DNA of 64,000 nt from Bordetella parapertussis (lineage in GTDB: Bacteria > Pseudomonadota > Gammaproteobacteria > Burkholderiales > SG8-41), in contig CAMCYP010000013.1 of assembly GCA_945885345.1 (NCBI GenBank), forward strand, positions 23,693 to 87,692, written 5' to 3'. The stretch's first letter is position 1. Each line of letters opens with the position of its first letter. The notes under the pieces are model-generated. The model was not told the DNA's origin. It saw nothing but the letters and a program-made list of their open reading frames with translations, and did not search any database. The position numbers and the translations under genes were made by a program. Shown here one piece after another: positions 16,890 to 26,204 of this stretch.

Positions 16890-17666
16890 ATGAGCGTCAA
16901 ACCGCAGCCCCAGCCTCAGCAGAATCATCTGCTCGCAGCCTTGTCGCCCGAGGTTCAAGGCCGTTTGTTCCCGCATCTGGAACTGGTGCCGATGCCGTTG
17001 CGTGCGCTCCTGTATGAATCCCGGCGCCCCATGCGTCACGTCTATTTCCCGACGGACTCCATCATTTCGCTGCAGTACGTGATGGAAAACGGAGCATCGA
17101 CCGCCATCCTGGTGGTGGGCAATGAGGGATTGCTGGGCATCTCTTTGTTCATGGGCGGGGAGAGCACACCGAACCGGTCACTGGTGCAGAGTGCGGGTTA
17201 TGCCTATCGCCTTCCCAGACCAAGGGTGAAAGAGGAGTTCAACCGCCACGGGCAGTTGCTGTTGTTGATGCTGCGCTATACACAAGCGCTGATCACGCAA
17301 GTCGCTCAGACCGCAGTTTGCAACCGGCACCACACGATCGATCAGCAGCTCTGCCGCTGGCTACTGCTCTCCATGGACCGCCTGTCACACAACCACCTGA
17401 CCATGACCCAGGAATTCATCGGCAACATGCTCGGCGTGCGCCGCGAGGGCGTCACCCAGGCTGCGAATAAATTGCAGAAGCTGGGCGTGATTTCGTATTC
17501 GCGAGGAATGATCAAGGTGCTTGACCGGCCGAAACTTGAGGCGCTGAGTTGCGAGTGCTACGAAGTGGTCAAGAAGGAAACCGATTTGCTGCTCAATTAC
17601 CTGCCGCAGCGCCAAATCATCACGAACCCCGCCGCCATTCCGACCGTGGCGATTGCAGCGCCGTAG
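16890..17666 (+). CDS. Crp/Fnr-family transcriptional regulator
   Basis: 258 residues. An N-terminal cyclic-nucleotide-binding-like jelly roll (YFPTDSIISLQYVMENG, VVGNEGLLGISLFMG) lacks the cAMP phosphate cassette and the Fnr Cys cluster. A C-terminal winged helix follows (LTMTQEFIGNMLGVRREGVT). This subgroup is common in Betaproteobacteria, and its signal is usually undefined. It stands alone, ends in a strong terminator, and is preceded by an inverted repeat that may be self-regulatory. Confidence 0.85.
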   Translation: MSVKPQPQPQQNHLLAALSPEVQGRLFPHLELVPMPLRALLYESRRPMRHVYFPTDSIISLQYVMENGASTAILVVGNEGLLGISLFMGGESTPNRSLVQSAGYAYRLPRPRVKEEFNRHGQLLLLMLRYTQALITQVAQTAVCNRHHTIDQQLCRWLLLSMDRLSHNHLTMTQEFIGNMLGVRREGVTQAANKLQKLGVISYSRGMIKVLDRPKLEALSCECYEVVKKETDLLLNYLPQRQIITNPAAIPTVAIAAP

Positions 17667-17688
17667 TCAGTGGTGCGTTAATGAAAGC

Positions 17689-17717
17689 GGCGCGTTGGGT
17701 AACGCGCCCGGTTTTTT
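17689..17717 (+). terminator. Rho-independent terminator of the Crp/Fnr gene
   Basis: GGCGCGTT (17689-17696), loop GGGT, AACGCGCC (17701-17708), followed by CGG and six T. Confidence 0.85.
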
Positions 17718-17743
17718 GTTCTCGCGTTTGATCCGTCATCCCG

Positions 17744-18565
17744 TTATCGCGCAGCGGCAGGAAACGCCGGCAACTTGCCGATGTCACGCGCATCGTGCTG
17801 GATGATGACGGTGGCCTTGAGGTTCATCGCGATCTTCTTGATCCGGTCGATGGACGCCAGCGTGTCGGCGCGGCTGACATTGAATGTCGGCACGCCGTTG
17901 GTCTCGTAATTTTCGTGGAAATGCGCGGCATCACCGGAGAGCAGCACGTTGCCCATGCCCTTCAATTTCACCAGCACGCTGTGATGGCCCGGCGTATGCC
18001 CGGGGGTGTTCAGGATCACCACGCTGCCGTCGCCGAATACATCCTTGTCGGCGGCCAGGGCTTCAACCTTGCCGCCGCCGCTGATCCAGTGCGTAAACGT
18101 CTTGAAGTTCACACCGGGCGCCGGCTTGGGGCTGGTGATCGCCGCCCAGTCGCCCTTGCCGATCAGTACTGTTGCCTGCGGAAACGAATCGACCTGGCCC
18201 GTGTGATCGCCGTGATAGTGGCTGATGCCGACGTACTTGATTTGAGCGGGCGTCAGTTTGAGCTGCGCCAGCTGATCGACGATGCTCGTCTTCGGCCGCA
18301 CATCGAGCGCAGCGCTCATGGATTGCCCGGTATCCCACAGCAAGTAGTCCTCGCCATGCTTGACGAGGTAGCAACTGAAAGTAAACGGAACCTTGAGGTT
18401 GCCATAGGCCTGGGTATCGGAGAAACGTTCGTTGACGGCTCTTAAATCCCCGGTGCCGCAGTCGAGCCGCGTCAGCGTCAATTCGGCTGCCGATTGTGCC
18501 CAGGCAGACGGGCCAACAAATGCGCCGGCGCAGAGTGCTGCCGACAGGGTAATGATTCGTAGCAT
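17744..18565 (-). CDS. Exported MBL-fold lactonase-like hydrolase
   Basis: 273 residues. The signal peptide ends AWAQ (residues 21-24). The metal site HYHGDH gives His116, His118, Asp120 and His121, with NTPGHTPGH and SGDAAHF supplying later ligands. This matches the N-acyl-homoserine-lactonase family of MBL proteins, many of which act on other lactones or esters. Export to the periplasm is unusual for quorum-quenching AiiA types, so a different lactone or ester is as likely. GGAGGAA precedes the ATG at 18565. It is convergent with the Crp/Fnr gene. Confidence 0.82.
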   Translation of the reverse strand: MLRIITLSAALCAGAFVGPSAWAQSAAELTLTRLDCGTGDLRAVNERFSDTQAYGNLKVPFTFSCYLVKHGEDYLLWDTGQSMSAALDVRPKTSIVDQLAQLKLTPAQIKYVGISHYHGDHTGQVDSFPQATVLIGKGDWAAITSPKPAPGVNFKTFTHWISGGGKVEALAADKDVFGDGSVVILNTPGHTPGHHSVLVKLKGMGNVLLSGDAAHFHENYETNGVPTFNVSRADTLASIDRIKKIAMNLKATVIIQHDARDIGKLPAFPAAAR

Positions 18566-18900
18566 GAGCGTTTCCTCCATGATGGGTGGTATGGGGTATA
18601 CACTCGGATGCGTAAATTCATTCCGGGATTGTGAGTTGCTGCAAATTACGCTGGGGTCCTGACAGGGTCAAGCATAAACGCGCCTGCCGGGCCTTCGCAT
18701 TTTTTGGCCCCAAATTTCTCTTGTGAAAAGCACGCATGTCTCACTTCATTTCTCCCGTGCCTGCTCCAACTTTGGCCGATTCATTCTGTCCAGAATACGG
18801 TCAGCTTGTTGACGCGTCGGAGCGTGCCTCTAGAATGGTCTGAGTCTTGCTTGGCATATCCTCCACCCGGCGCGTTACCAAACATCTCAGGAAAATCGCA
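18566..18900 (+). promoter_or_regulatory. Divergent intergenic region with a promoter for the CocE gene
   Basis: 335 bp between the lactonase-like gene and the CocE-like gene. A sigma70-type promoter, TTGACG (18809-18814), 16 bp, TAGAAT (18831-18836), points at the CocE gene. No other gene or clear repeat is seen in the stretch. Confidence 0.5.
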
Positions 18901-20925
18901 TTGAAGACCATCACCCGTTTGCCGCACCAGTACACCGAAACCGAAGACTGCTGGATCCCCATGCCGGACGGCATCAAGCTCGCCGCCAAGCTGTGGCTGC
19001 CGGACATCGCGCAGCAGAAGGGCGTCCCGACCATCATCGAGGTCATTCCCTATCGCAAGCGCGACATCTACGCGCCGCGCGATGCCATGCATCACCGCTA
19101 CTTCGCCGGTCATGGCTACGCGTCCATGCGCGTGGACATGCGCGGATCAGGTGATTCAGACGGCATCCAAGGCGTGTTTTCAATTGGGGGCGAGGCGGAC
19201 GATACGGTGGAAGTGCTGAAATGGATCGAGCAACAACCGTGGAGCGACGGTCAGGTCGGCATGTTCGGCATTTCGTGGGGCGGCTTCCAGGGGATACAAA
19301 CGGCGAACCGCGCACCAAAGCAGCTGAAGGCCGTAATCGCCCAGTCCTTCGCGCCCGACCGTTATCGCTACAGTCAGGTTTATCGCGGGGGGTGCGTGCT
19401 GCTGCGCTCCATCCGCTGGTCGAGTCAGCTTTTCGGCTACAAGTCGCGGGCGCCTGATCCCCTGCTCGTCGGAGACAAGTGGCGCGACATGTGGATGGCG
19501 CGCCTCGAGCACGACACACCGCAGATCGTCGCGGCGCTGAAGCATCAGGCCTTCGACCGCTACTGGAGTGATCGCGCTGTCGATTTTCGCAACATCAAGG
19601 CGCCTTTCTATGCGCTGAGCGGTTGGGCGGACGGCGCCTATGTCAGTGCGGTGGACGAAACCCTCAGGAATCTCACTGCACCTGCGAAAGGCCTGATCGG
19701 TCCCTGGGGTCATCGCTACGGGCATCTCGGCGTGCCGGGACCGGCGATCGGACTGCTGCAGGAAGCGCTGCGCTGGTATGACCACTGGATGCGCGGCAAG
19801 GACAACGGTGTCATGGATGGACCAAAACTGGTCGCATGGATGCCGCGTTCGGTCCCCGCGAAGGCGTTCTATGCCGAGTCGCCCGGCCGCTGGGTTGCTG
19901 AAGACGAGTGGCCGTCGCCGCGCATCAAGCCGCGCCGCTTTTTCCTCGCCGCCGACGGCACACTCGCTGACAAGGGTGGACGGGCAGCGAAACGCAGCTG
20001 GAAGTCGCCACAGACCCTGGGCCTTGCCTGCGGCGAACTGATGCCGTGGTTCCAGCACGGCGCGAGCCCCGAGCTTCCCGGCGATCAGCGCATGGATGAC
20101 GGCCAGTCGCTGTGCTTCGACAGCTCGCCGCTTGCGCAGGACCTGGAAATTCTCGGCACGACGAACGCCGAGTTGGTGCTCGCCGTCGATCGGCCGACGG
20201 CTTTCGTATGCGTGCGCGTGTGCGATGTCGCACCCGACGGTGCATCCACGCGTGTCACCTACGGCGTGTTCAACCTCACGCACCGCGACGGCGCCGCCAA
20301 ACCGAAGAAGCTGCAGCCGGGTACCGAGTACAAAATAAATTTCCCGCTCATCGACGGTGCCTATTCCTTCGCGAAAGGCCACCGCATCCGCGTCGCGGTT
20401 TCGACGACCTACTGGCCACTCATCTGGCCGTCGCCGGAGCCCGTAACGCTGACGCTCGTCGCCGGCAAGAGTGCGCTGTCCTTGCCTGTGCGTCCGCGTA
20501 CCAAACGCGACGACACGCCGCCAAAATTCAAGCCTCCGGAATCCGCACCTGCCTTCCCGCGGACGTCGCTCACGCCGGGCGGACGCAACCGCATTGTCCA
20601 TACAGATCTCGGCAAGGGCGAGACCGTCGTTGATGTGACGGACAGCAGCGGACGCAACCGCTACGATGAAATCGATCTCATTGCGGAGGCGCGTTCGACC
20701 GAGCGCTACCGCGTCGTCGAAGACGACCCACTGTCCGCGACTGCCGAAGTGACTTGGGCCTGGGAATTTGAGCGCGGTGACTGGCACATCCGCACCGAAA
20801 CCCGCACGCACGTGTCTTGCACGAAGAGGGACTTCGTCATCCGTGCGCGGCTGGAAGCATACGAAGGCAAGAAACGCGTGTTCGAACGCGACTTCGAGGA
20901 GCGCGTGCCGCGCAACGGTAACTGA
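18901..20925 (+). CDS. CocE/NonD family serine hydrolase
   Basis: 674 residues. An N-terminal Xaa-Pro-dipeptidyl-peptidase-like alpha/beta hydrolase carries the nucleophile GISWGG (Ser125), the oxyanion region around PYRKRD, the acid Asp near GWADGAY and the base His in GPWGHRYGH. A C-terminal jelly-roll domain (about residues 385-560) is typical of CocE-type esterases and acylases. An extra C-terminal domain of about 110 residues extends beyond the usual length. The start is a TTG at 18901 with AGGA 8 bp upstream. A Bug gene follows within 20 bp, so an ester or amide taken up by that receptor may be the substrate. Confidence 0.82.
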   Translation: MKTITRLPHQYTETEDCWIPMPDGIKLAAKLWLPDIAQQKGVPTIIEVIPYRKRDIYAPRDAMHHRYFAGHGYASMRVDMRGSGDSDGIQGVFSIGGEADDTVEVLKWIEQQPWSDGQVGMFGISWGGFQGIQTANRAPKQLKAVIAQSFAPDRYRYSQVYRGGCVLLRSIRWSSQLFGYKSRAPDPLLVGDKWRDMWMARLEHDTPQIVAALKHQAFDRYWSDRAVDFRNIKAPFYALSGWADGAYVSAVDETLRNLTAPAKGLIGPWGHRYGHLGVPGPAIGLLQEALRWYDHWMRGKDNGVMDGPKLVAWMPRSVPAKAFYAESPGRWVAEDEWPSPRIKPRRFFLAADGTLADKGGRAAKRSWKSPQTLGLACGELMPWFQHGASPELPGDQRMDDGQSLCFDSSPLAQDLEILGTTNAELVLAVDRPTAFVCVRVCDVAPDGASTRVTYGVFNLTHRDGAAKPKKLQPGTEYKINFPLIDGAYSFAKGHRIRVAVSTTYWPLIWPSPEPVTLTLVAGKSALSLPVRPRTKRDDTPPKFKPPESAPAFPRTSLTPGGRNRIVHTDLGKGETVVDVTDSSGRNRYDEIDLIAEARSTERYRVVEDDPLSATAEVTWAWEFERGDWHIRTETRTHVSCTKRDFVIRARLEAYEGKKRVFERDFEERVPRNGN

Positions 20926-20944
20926 AGAAAAGCAAAGGAGAAAC

Positions 20945-21916
20945 ATGATGAAAGGCTTGAAACTGGTTGCCGTGCTGCTCGCCACGGCCTGCTCGTTCAC
21001 GGGCGCCCATGCGCAGAAATTTCCGGAACGGCCGGTCACGCTGGTGATCCCATTCCCGCCCGGCGCTTCGACCGATGCATTCGGCCGGCTCATTGCGCAG
21101 CGGATGGTGCAGGACCTCAAGCAGCAGGTCGTCGTGGTGAACCGCGATGGCGCTGCCGGCGTCATCGGCACCAACTATGTCGCGCGTGCTGCGCCCGACG
21201 GCTATACGCTGCTGTGGGGCACTTCGTCCGGGCTCGCGATCATGCCAGCATTGAAGAAGAAGCTGCCGTACGACCCTCAGCGCGATTTCGCGCCCATCAG
21301 CCTCGGCGCGAAAGTATCGTGGGTGCTTGTCGTGCATCCGTCGGTGCCGGTGCGCGATGTCAAAGGGCTGGTCGCACTCGCCAAGCAAAATCCCGGCAAA
21401 CTTAATTTCGCGTCCGCGGGAACAGGGGGCGCGCCGCACCTTGCCGGCGAGCTCTTCAAGTCGGTGGCTGGCATCGACGTCGTACACATTCCCTACCGCG
21501 GCACGGCGTTGTTTGCCGTCGATCTTGTCGCCGGACAGGTTGACTACGGCTTCGCGAGCCCGCTCACGACGGTGCCTTTCACGAAAACCGGGCGGCTGAA
21601 GGCGCTCGCCGTGACGTCATCGAAGCGGCTTGATTTCTATTCCGATGTGCCAACGATGGGCGAGGCCGGCTACCCCGGTTTCGAGCTCACGCAGTGGTAT
21701 GCGATGCTTGCGCCGGCGCGCACGCCACCCGAGATCATCGCGACGCTCAATGCCGCCGTCCGTAACGCACTCACCGACCCCAATGTGATCAAGCGCCTCG
21801 CCAACGACGGCGGCCTGCCCGCACCCACGACGCCTGAAGGTCTCGCGGAGTTCATTCGCAACGATACGGCGGCTTACGCGAAGATCGTCGAGAAAGCGGG
21901 CCTCAAGTCGGAGTGA
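20945..21916 (+). CDS. Bug-family periplasmic solute receptor (5)
   Basis: 323 residues. AAAGGAG precedes two adjacent ATGs; the signal peptide ends GAHAQ. KFPERPVTLVIPFPPGAS opens the mature part. The ligand loop is VVVNRDGAAG instead of VDNRPGAGG, and VHIPYRGTA replaces HVPYKG. It ends KAGLKSE. It starts 19 bp after the CocE gene and is followed 66 bp later by another Bug gene and a DUF1028 gene, so the four genes look like one operon. Confidence 0.92.
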   Translation: MMKGLKLVAVLLATACSFTGAHAQKFPERPVTLVIPFPPGASTDAFGRLIAQRMVQDLKQQVVVVNRDGAAGVIGTNYVARAAPDGYTLLWGTSSGLAIMPALKKKLPYDPQRDFAPISLGAKVSWVLVVHPSVPVRDVKGLVALAKQNPGKLNFASAGTGGAPHLAGELFKSVAGIDVVHIPYRGTALFAVDLVAGQVDYGFASPLTTVPFTKTGRLKALAVTSSKRLDFYSDVPTMGEAGYPGFELTQWYAMLAPARTPPEIIATLNAAVRNALTDPNVIKRLANDGGLPAPTTPEGLAEFIRNDTAAYAKIVEKAGLKSE

Positions 21917-21982
21917 CCGCCTGTCCCGTCAGGGGGCGCACAGATTGCGTAATTAACCGCTCTCGAACCGGAAGGAGCAGCC

Positions 21983-22948
21983 ATGACCAGACTCGCAGCT
22001 TTAGTGATTACATGCGGCGTTGCCGCCCTTAGTTGCAGCGCCGCTGCACAAACCTATCCCGCGCGGGCCGTGCGCGTCGTGGTGGCCTATCCCGCCGGCG
22101 GCAGCATCGACACCGTGGCGCGACTGACCTCGCAGCGCCTGACCCAGGCGCTGGGCCAGCAGTTCCCGGTGGAGAATCGATCCGGAGCTGCAGGCATCAT
22201 CGGCACCGAGAACGTTGTGCGCGCTGCGCCCGATGGCTACTCGCTGCTGATGGCAAGCGCGGCCGCCGTGTCATCCGCACCCAGCATGTACGCCAAACTA
22301 CCCTACGATCCGCTGCGCGACCTCGCGCCAATCGTGCTGGTGGCCAACCAGCCCAACGTGCTGTTGCTGCACCCTTCAGTGCCCGCGCGCAACGTGAAAG
22401 AGTTCATCGCGCTGATCAAGGCCAGACCGGGCAAGTTCAACTACGGCTCTTCGGGAATTGGCGCGACTCAGCACATGACCTCGGAGCTGTTCGCGATGAT
22501 GACCGGCACCAGGATTGTGCACGTGCCGTATCGCGGCGGTGCACCGGCAATGACCGACCTGATGACCGGCCAGATCGACTTCATGTTCACGCCGGTGCCC
22601 AACTCGATCGCTCAGATCAAATCGGGGCGCGTTCGCGGCATTGCGGTCACCAGCCTCAAGCGGTCCGGCGTGCTGCCCGAACTGCCGACGATGGATGAGG
22701 CGGGCCTCAAGGGGTTTGAGTTGCTCGGCTGGATCGGCCTGATGGGCCCGGCCGCCACGCCGCCGACCGTGATCAGCCGCCTCAACGGCGAAGTACAGAA
22801 AATGTTCGGCGGCGATCTCAAGGCCAGACTCTTTGACCTGGGCCTCGACGTGGCCGGCGGCAGCCCGGAACAGTTCGGCGAATTCATTAAAAAAGACATC
22901 GCGAAATACGCGAAAATCGTCCAGGCTGCAAAAATACCGCCACAGTAA
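21983..22948 (+). CDS. Bug-family periplasmic solute receptor (6)
   Basis: 321 residues with a signal peptide ending SAAAQ. TYPARAVRVVVAYPAGGS, VENRSGAAG and VHVPYRGGA mark the ligand loops, and it ends AAKIPPQ. It differs from Bug 5 in all three loops, so the pair should bind different ligands rather than be a recent duplication. GGAAGGAGC precedes the ATG. The next gene, DUF1028, begins 22 bp on. Confidence 0.92.
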   Translation: MTRLAALVITCGVAALSCSAAAQTYPARAVRVVVAYPAGGSIDTVARLTSQRLTQALGQQFPVENRSGAAGIIGTENVVRAAPDGYSLLMASAAAVSSAPSMYAKLPYDPLRDLAPIVLVANQPNVLLLHPSVPARNVKEFIALIKARPGKFNYGSSGIGATQHMTSELFAMMTGTRIVHVPYRGGAPAMTDLMTGQIDFMFTPVPNSIAQIKSGRVRGIAVTSLKRSGVLPELPTMDEAGLKGFELLGWIGLMGPAATPPTVISRLNGEVQKMFGGDLKARLFDLGLDVAGGSPEQFGEFIKKDIAKYAKIVQAAKIPPQ

Positions 22949-22970
22949 CCGCCACCACGGAGAACCCTGC

Positions 22971-23660
22971 ATGACATTTGCCATTGCCGCGCGCTGCGCG
23001 GAAACCGGCCGCCTCGGCGTTGCAATATCCACCCGCGCGGTAGCCGTCAGCTCGCGCTGCCCGTTCATCGCGGCCGGCCTCGGGCTGGTGGTGACGATGC
23101 AGCGCACTGATCCGCGGCTGGGCCCGCTGGGGCTTAACCTGCTGCGGCTCGGCTATTCGGCGCAGAAGGTGCTCAACGAGATCGCCGCGAGCGACCCTGG
23201 CATTGAACACCGCCAGGTCTGCGTGATTGACCGCGACGGCAATGCTGCCGCGCGCACCGGCAAGAACCACCGCGTGTGGTCCGGCGCCTTCGTCGAAAAA
23301 GGCATGGTCGCGATGGGCAACAACCTGACCAGCGAAAAAACGGCCGCCGACATGCGCGACGCCTGGCACGCGGCCCAAGGCAAGCCGCTGGAAGAACGCC
23401 TGCTAACCGCCCTCGAAGCGGGCCGCGATGCCGGTGGGCAGAACGGCGGCCAGCATTCGGCGGGGCTGCATTCCTATGACCGCGAGGTCTATGCCTATGT
23501 TGACCTGCGCGTGGATGAACACAGCGAACCCGTTGCCGAACTGCGCCGTGTCTACGAGGTGCACAAACCGCTGATCCCGTATTACTACGGGCGGCCCGGG
23601 CAGCCAGACGCGTTCGGGCGCGAAGAAGAATGGCTGGCGCAGCAGGCGAACAGTAAGTAA
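22971..23660 (+). CDS. DUF1028 (Ntn-hydrolase-like) protein
   Basis: 229 residues. It matches DUF1028: FAIAARCAETGRLGVAISTRA at the start, MVAMGNNLTSE in the middle and LLTALEAGRDAGGQNGGQHSAGL later. The family has an Ntn-hydrolase-like fold and is found with peptidase, amidase or ureido catabolic genes, but its reaction is not established. CGGAGAA lies before the ATG. It closes the CocE-Bug-Bug-DUF1028 run and is followed by a strong terminator. Confidence 0.85.
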   Translation: MTFAIAARCAETGRLGVAISTRAVAVSSRCPFIAAGLGLVVTMQRTDPRLGPLGLNLLRLGYSAQKVLNEIAASDPGIEHRQVCVIDRDGNAAARTGKNHRVWSGAFVEKGMVAMGNNLTSEKTAADMRDAWHAAQGKPLEERLLTALEAGRDAGGQNGGQHSAGLHSYDREVYAYVDLRVDEHSEPVAELRRVYEVHKPLIPYYYGRPGQPDAFGREEEWLAQQANSK

Positions 23661-23681
23661 AGCAGCAATGGTCAAAAAAGC

Positions 23682-23710
23682 AACGGCGCCTGTCAGGGCG
23701 CCGTTTGTTT
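23682..23710. terminator. Strong terminator between convergent genes
   Basis: AACGGCGCC (23682-23690), 6-nt loop, GGCGCCGTT (23697-23705), then TGTTTTG. It follows the DUF1028 gene and may also serve the convergent cupin gene, which ends 14 bp further on. Confidence 0.75.
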
Positions 23711-23723
23711 TGAGGTTTCAGAT

Positions 23724-24419
23724 TTACTTCAACACCGGTCCGCGTGGCAGCGGCATGAACGGTGCATCGATGGCGCCCACCTTCACGTAAATCAGCGCCC
23801 CTTCCGGGCCTGAGCGCGGGGTGTGGCGACTCCAGCGCGGATTGCGCAGCCAGGTGCCGGCGGGGTAATCGCCGTCTTCATCCTGGAACAGGCCTTCGAG
23901 CACGAGGATCTCCTCGCCACCGGGGTGCATGTGCATATTGAATTGCGTATCCGGCGCCCAGCGCACCAGTGCCGTGCTGACACCGTCGAATTCATGCAGC
24001 GGCATCACACTGAGGCCCGCCACCAGCCCGGGCCGCCAGGCGGCCGTCGACGTCGCAATGTGCACCGGCGTCCGATCAGCCGCCGCGAACTGCCAGAGTT
24101 TGACGAACAGCGTGCAGCCTTCACGCGAGAACGGCGCATGGCGGGTGCCCGGCGGGTTGCGCAGGTAAGTGCCCGCCGGATAATCGCCGTGTTCATCCGA
24201 GAACACGCCATCGAGCACCAGGATCTCCTCGCCGCCGTGATGTACGTGTTCATCAAAGCGTGAAGCGGCGGCGTAGCGCACGATGCTGGTGGCGCGCGCA
24301 ACTTCATTACCGACCCGGTCCAGCATGCGCCGGTCCACGCCGGGCAGGGGCGAGGGTGTCCATGTCGCATCGGCGGCGTGCTGCACGACACGGAGGCCAA
24401 AATCGTGGTTGAGGTTCAT
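23724..24419 (-). CDS. Double-cupin (ChrR cupin-like) protein
   Basis: 231 residues built from two similar cupin modules. Each has H-x-H near GGEEILVL, a DYPAGT turn and an R-H pair (HVHHGGEEILVL…RHAPFS; MHMHPGGEEILVL…RHTPRS). The His/Glu residues for metal binding are intact in both. It resembles the sensor cupin of ChrR without its zinc anti-sigma domain, so it is probably an enzyme such as a dioxygenase or isomerase. It is divergent from a TauD-type dioxygenase gene. Confidence 0.78.
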   Translation of the reverse strand: MNLNHDFGLRVVQHAADATWTPSPLPGVDRRMLDRVGNEVARATSIVRYAAASRFDEHVHHGGEEILVLDGVFSDEHGDYPAGTYLRNPPGTRHAPFSREGCTLFVKLWQFAAADRTPVHIATSTAAWRPGLVAGLSVMPLHEFDGVSTALVRWAPDTQFNMHMHPGGEEILVLEGLFQDEDGDYPAGTWLRNPRWSRHTPRSGPEGALIYVKVGAIDAPFMPLPRGPVLK

Positions 24420-24499
24420 CGGCTTATTGCAACAGAAGCGGCATGATTAAAGGTATCAAACAGTAGCAAACGTTACGGGTGTTGAGTTGTTGAACATTA

Positions 24500-24519
24500 A
24501 ATTCGACCCCGGTATTTTC
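24500..24519. repeat. Degenerate repeat relic (copy 2)
   Basis: AAATTCGACCCCGGTATTTT resembles 16570-16589 (AAATCGACACCGGTATTTTT) and 27160-27178. Sequences of this kind flank short interspersed elements in Betaproteobacteria. No transposase is nearby. Confidence 0.35.
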
Positions 24520-24667
24520 GGTCGCTGGTCTTGATGATCGCGTCAAGGAGACCACCAGCCGGACTGTTCACCTTGATTGCCGCATGCCGCGGCGCTAAAA
24601 AGTTACACTGGCCCTGATTTACTGCTGCTTTACTGCCATTGGGTCGCTATCAGGCACAGGAGGAACC

Positions 24668-25561
24668 ATGCAGTCCACCAAATCACGCATCACCATCAAA
24701 CCCCTGCATCCGCTGTTCGTTGCCGAGGTGACCGGCATCGATCTGACGCTGCCCCTGCCGCGCGAAGATTTCCGCGTGATCTGGGACGCGTTCAACGAGC
24801 ACCAGATTCTCGTCTTCCGCGACCAGCATTTTGACGACGATTCACAGATCGCATTCAGCCGCCACTTCGGCGAACTCGAAACCATGATCGCGCACCCCGG
24901 CAACGACTGGAACCCCGGGCACATCTCGGTCATGACCAATCTCGGCAGGGACGGCAATTTCCTGCCGCCGGAGCATCCGGCGATGCAGCACCGGGCGCGC
25001 AACGAGGACTGGCACAGCGACAGCTCCTTCAAGCCGGTGGCGGCGCTGGCTTCGCTGCTCGCAGCGCGCATCGTGCCGCCGGTCGGCGGCAACACCGATC
25101 TCGCCAGTGAGCGTGCGGCGTACGCGGACCTGCCCGCCGGGCGCAAAGCCGCGCTCGAAGGCCTGACGGCGCTGCACCGCATGACGCTGCGGGACGCGGA
25201 CAACGACAAAGGCTACAAGGACGCGGACAAACAGCGCCATGTGGTCACCCACCCGCTGGTCCGCGCCAACCCCGTCAATGGTCGCAAGGCGCTCTACGTA
25301 GGCGCGCACGCACAGGAGATCGTCGGCATGCCGCCGGCAGACGGCGCCCGGCTGATCGACGAACTGACGGCCCATTGCACGCAGCCGCAGTACGTCTATC
25401 GCCACCACTGGCGCGACGGCGACGCCGTGCTCTGGGACAACCGCTGCACGCTGCACCGCGCGACGCCGTTCGAAACAGCTAAATACAAGCGCAGGCTGCA
25501 TCGCACGACCATTGCCGGCAAGTCACCTGACAGCGCGTTTGCGGCCGTGCCGGGCGGTTGA
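24668..25561 (+). CDS. TauD/TfdA-family Fe(II)/2-oxoglutarate dioxygenase
   Basis: 297 residues. The iron triad is complete: WHSD (His116, Asp118) and CTLHR (His263). The 2-oxoglutarate-binding Arg lies in the following RRLHR stretch. N-terminal features (VTGIDL, HQILVFRDQ, HFGELE) match the TauD/TfdA group, which hydroxylates sulfonates, aryloxyacids or related carboxylates. The substrate cannot be told. AGGAGG precedes the ATG. It is divergent from the cupin gene and convergent with a hydrolase gene. Confidence 0.9.
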   Translation: MQSTKSRITIKPLHPLFVAEVTGIDLTLPLPREDFRVIWDAFNEHQILVFRDQHFDDDSQIAFSRHFGELETMIAHPGNDWNPGHISVMTNLGRDGNFLPPEHPAMQHRARNEDWHSDSSFKPVAALASLLAARIVPPVGGNTDLASERAAYADLPAGRKAALEGLTALHRMTLRDADNDKGYKDADKQRHVVTHPLVRANPVNGRKALYVGAHAQEIVGMPPADGARLIDELTAHCTQPQYVYRHHWRDGDAVLWDNRCTLHRATPFETAKYKRRLHRTTIAGKSPDSAFAAVPGG

Positions 25562-25613
25562 GGGGCCAATCAGGCCTGGAGGGTGGCTGGCCGGCGACTG
25601 AATGTCCGCCGGG

Positions 25614-26201
25614 TTATTTCAGACCCGCCAGAAACTGCCCGAAGTAAATCAGCCCCTGCGGCCACACGCCGAGCTTCGCATCGGAACCGAGGTGGCCGTT
25701 CATGCCGGCATCAAAAAACTGCGAGCCCCAGGTCTCAGCGAACAACTGCGCGCGCTCGAAGCGGACGCGCTCGTCATTGCGGCTGGCGACGACGACGGAG
25801 GGGTAGGGCAGGCGTTTGAGGATCATGCCGCCGAAACCCTGTAGCGGGCTGACGGTGCCCGGCGGCATTGGCCGGTCGCGGTCGCTGGGCGCCACGAAAA
25901 ACACGCCGGCGACCTTCTTCACCAGTTCGGGCTGCTCGAAGCTCCACTTCACCACCAGCGTGGTGCCCGCGCTGTGCGGCACCAGCACCACCGGCTTTGG
26001 TGCACGGTTCACGTAGTCCGTCAGTGTCGCGGCCCAGGCGTCATAGACCGGATGGTCCCAGTCCGCCTGCTGCACGCGCGTGAACTCGGGGAAGGCCTGT
26101 TCCCAGTGCGTGTGCCAGTGATCCGGGCCCGAGCCGTTGAGGCCGGGATGGATCAGCACGGAGAAATCCTTGCGCGTGAGCATGCGGCGTGGCCCGGTCA
26201 T
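25614..26201 (-). CDS. RBBP9/YdeN-type alpha/beta serine hydrolase
   Basis: 195 residues. The nucleophile is in PHSAGTT, the acid Asp in SRNDERV and the base His in NGHLGSD; HPGLNGSGPDHWHTHWE is the characteristic start of the RBBP9/YdeN family. It starts 3 bp after the stop of the preceding alpha/beta hydrolase, with no separate ribosome site, so the two are coupled. The substrates of this family are mostly unknown small esters. Confidence 0.85.
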   Translation of the reverse strand: MTGPRRMLTRKDFSVLIHPGLNGSGPDHWHTHWEQAFPEFTRVQQADWDHPVYDAWAATLTDYVNRAPKPVVLVPHSAGTTLVVKWSFEQPELVKKVAGVFFVAPSDRDRPMPPGTVSPLQGFGGMILKRLPYPSVVVASRNDERVRFERAQLFAETWGSQFFDAGMNGHLGSDAKLGVWPQGLIYFGQFLAGLK

Positions 26202-26204
26202 CGT

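Noticed and set aside
17744..18565. Confident quorum-quenching AHL lactonase
   Set aside because: The MBL motifs fit, but the signal peptide and lack of luxI/luxR genes leave the substrate open.
19180..21174. 664-codon open frame antisense to CocE and Bug 5
   Set aside because: It spans two well-supported genes on the other strand and has no family match by eye.
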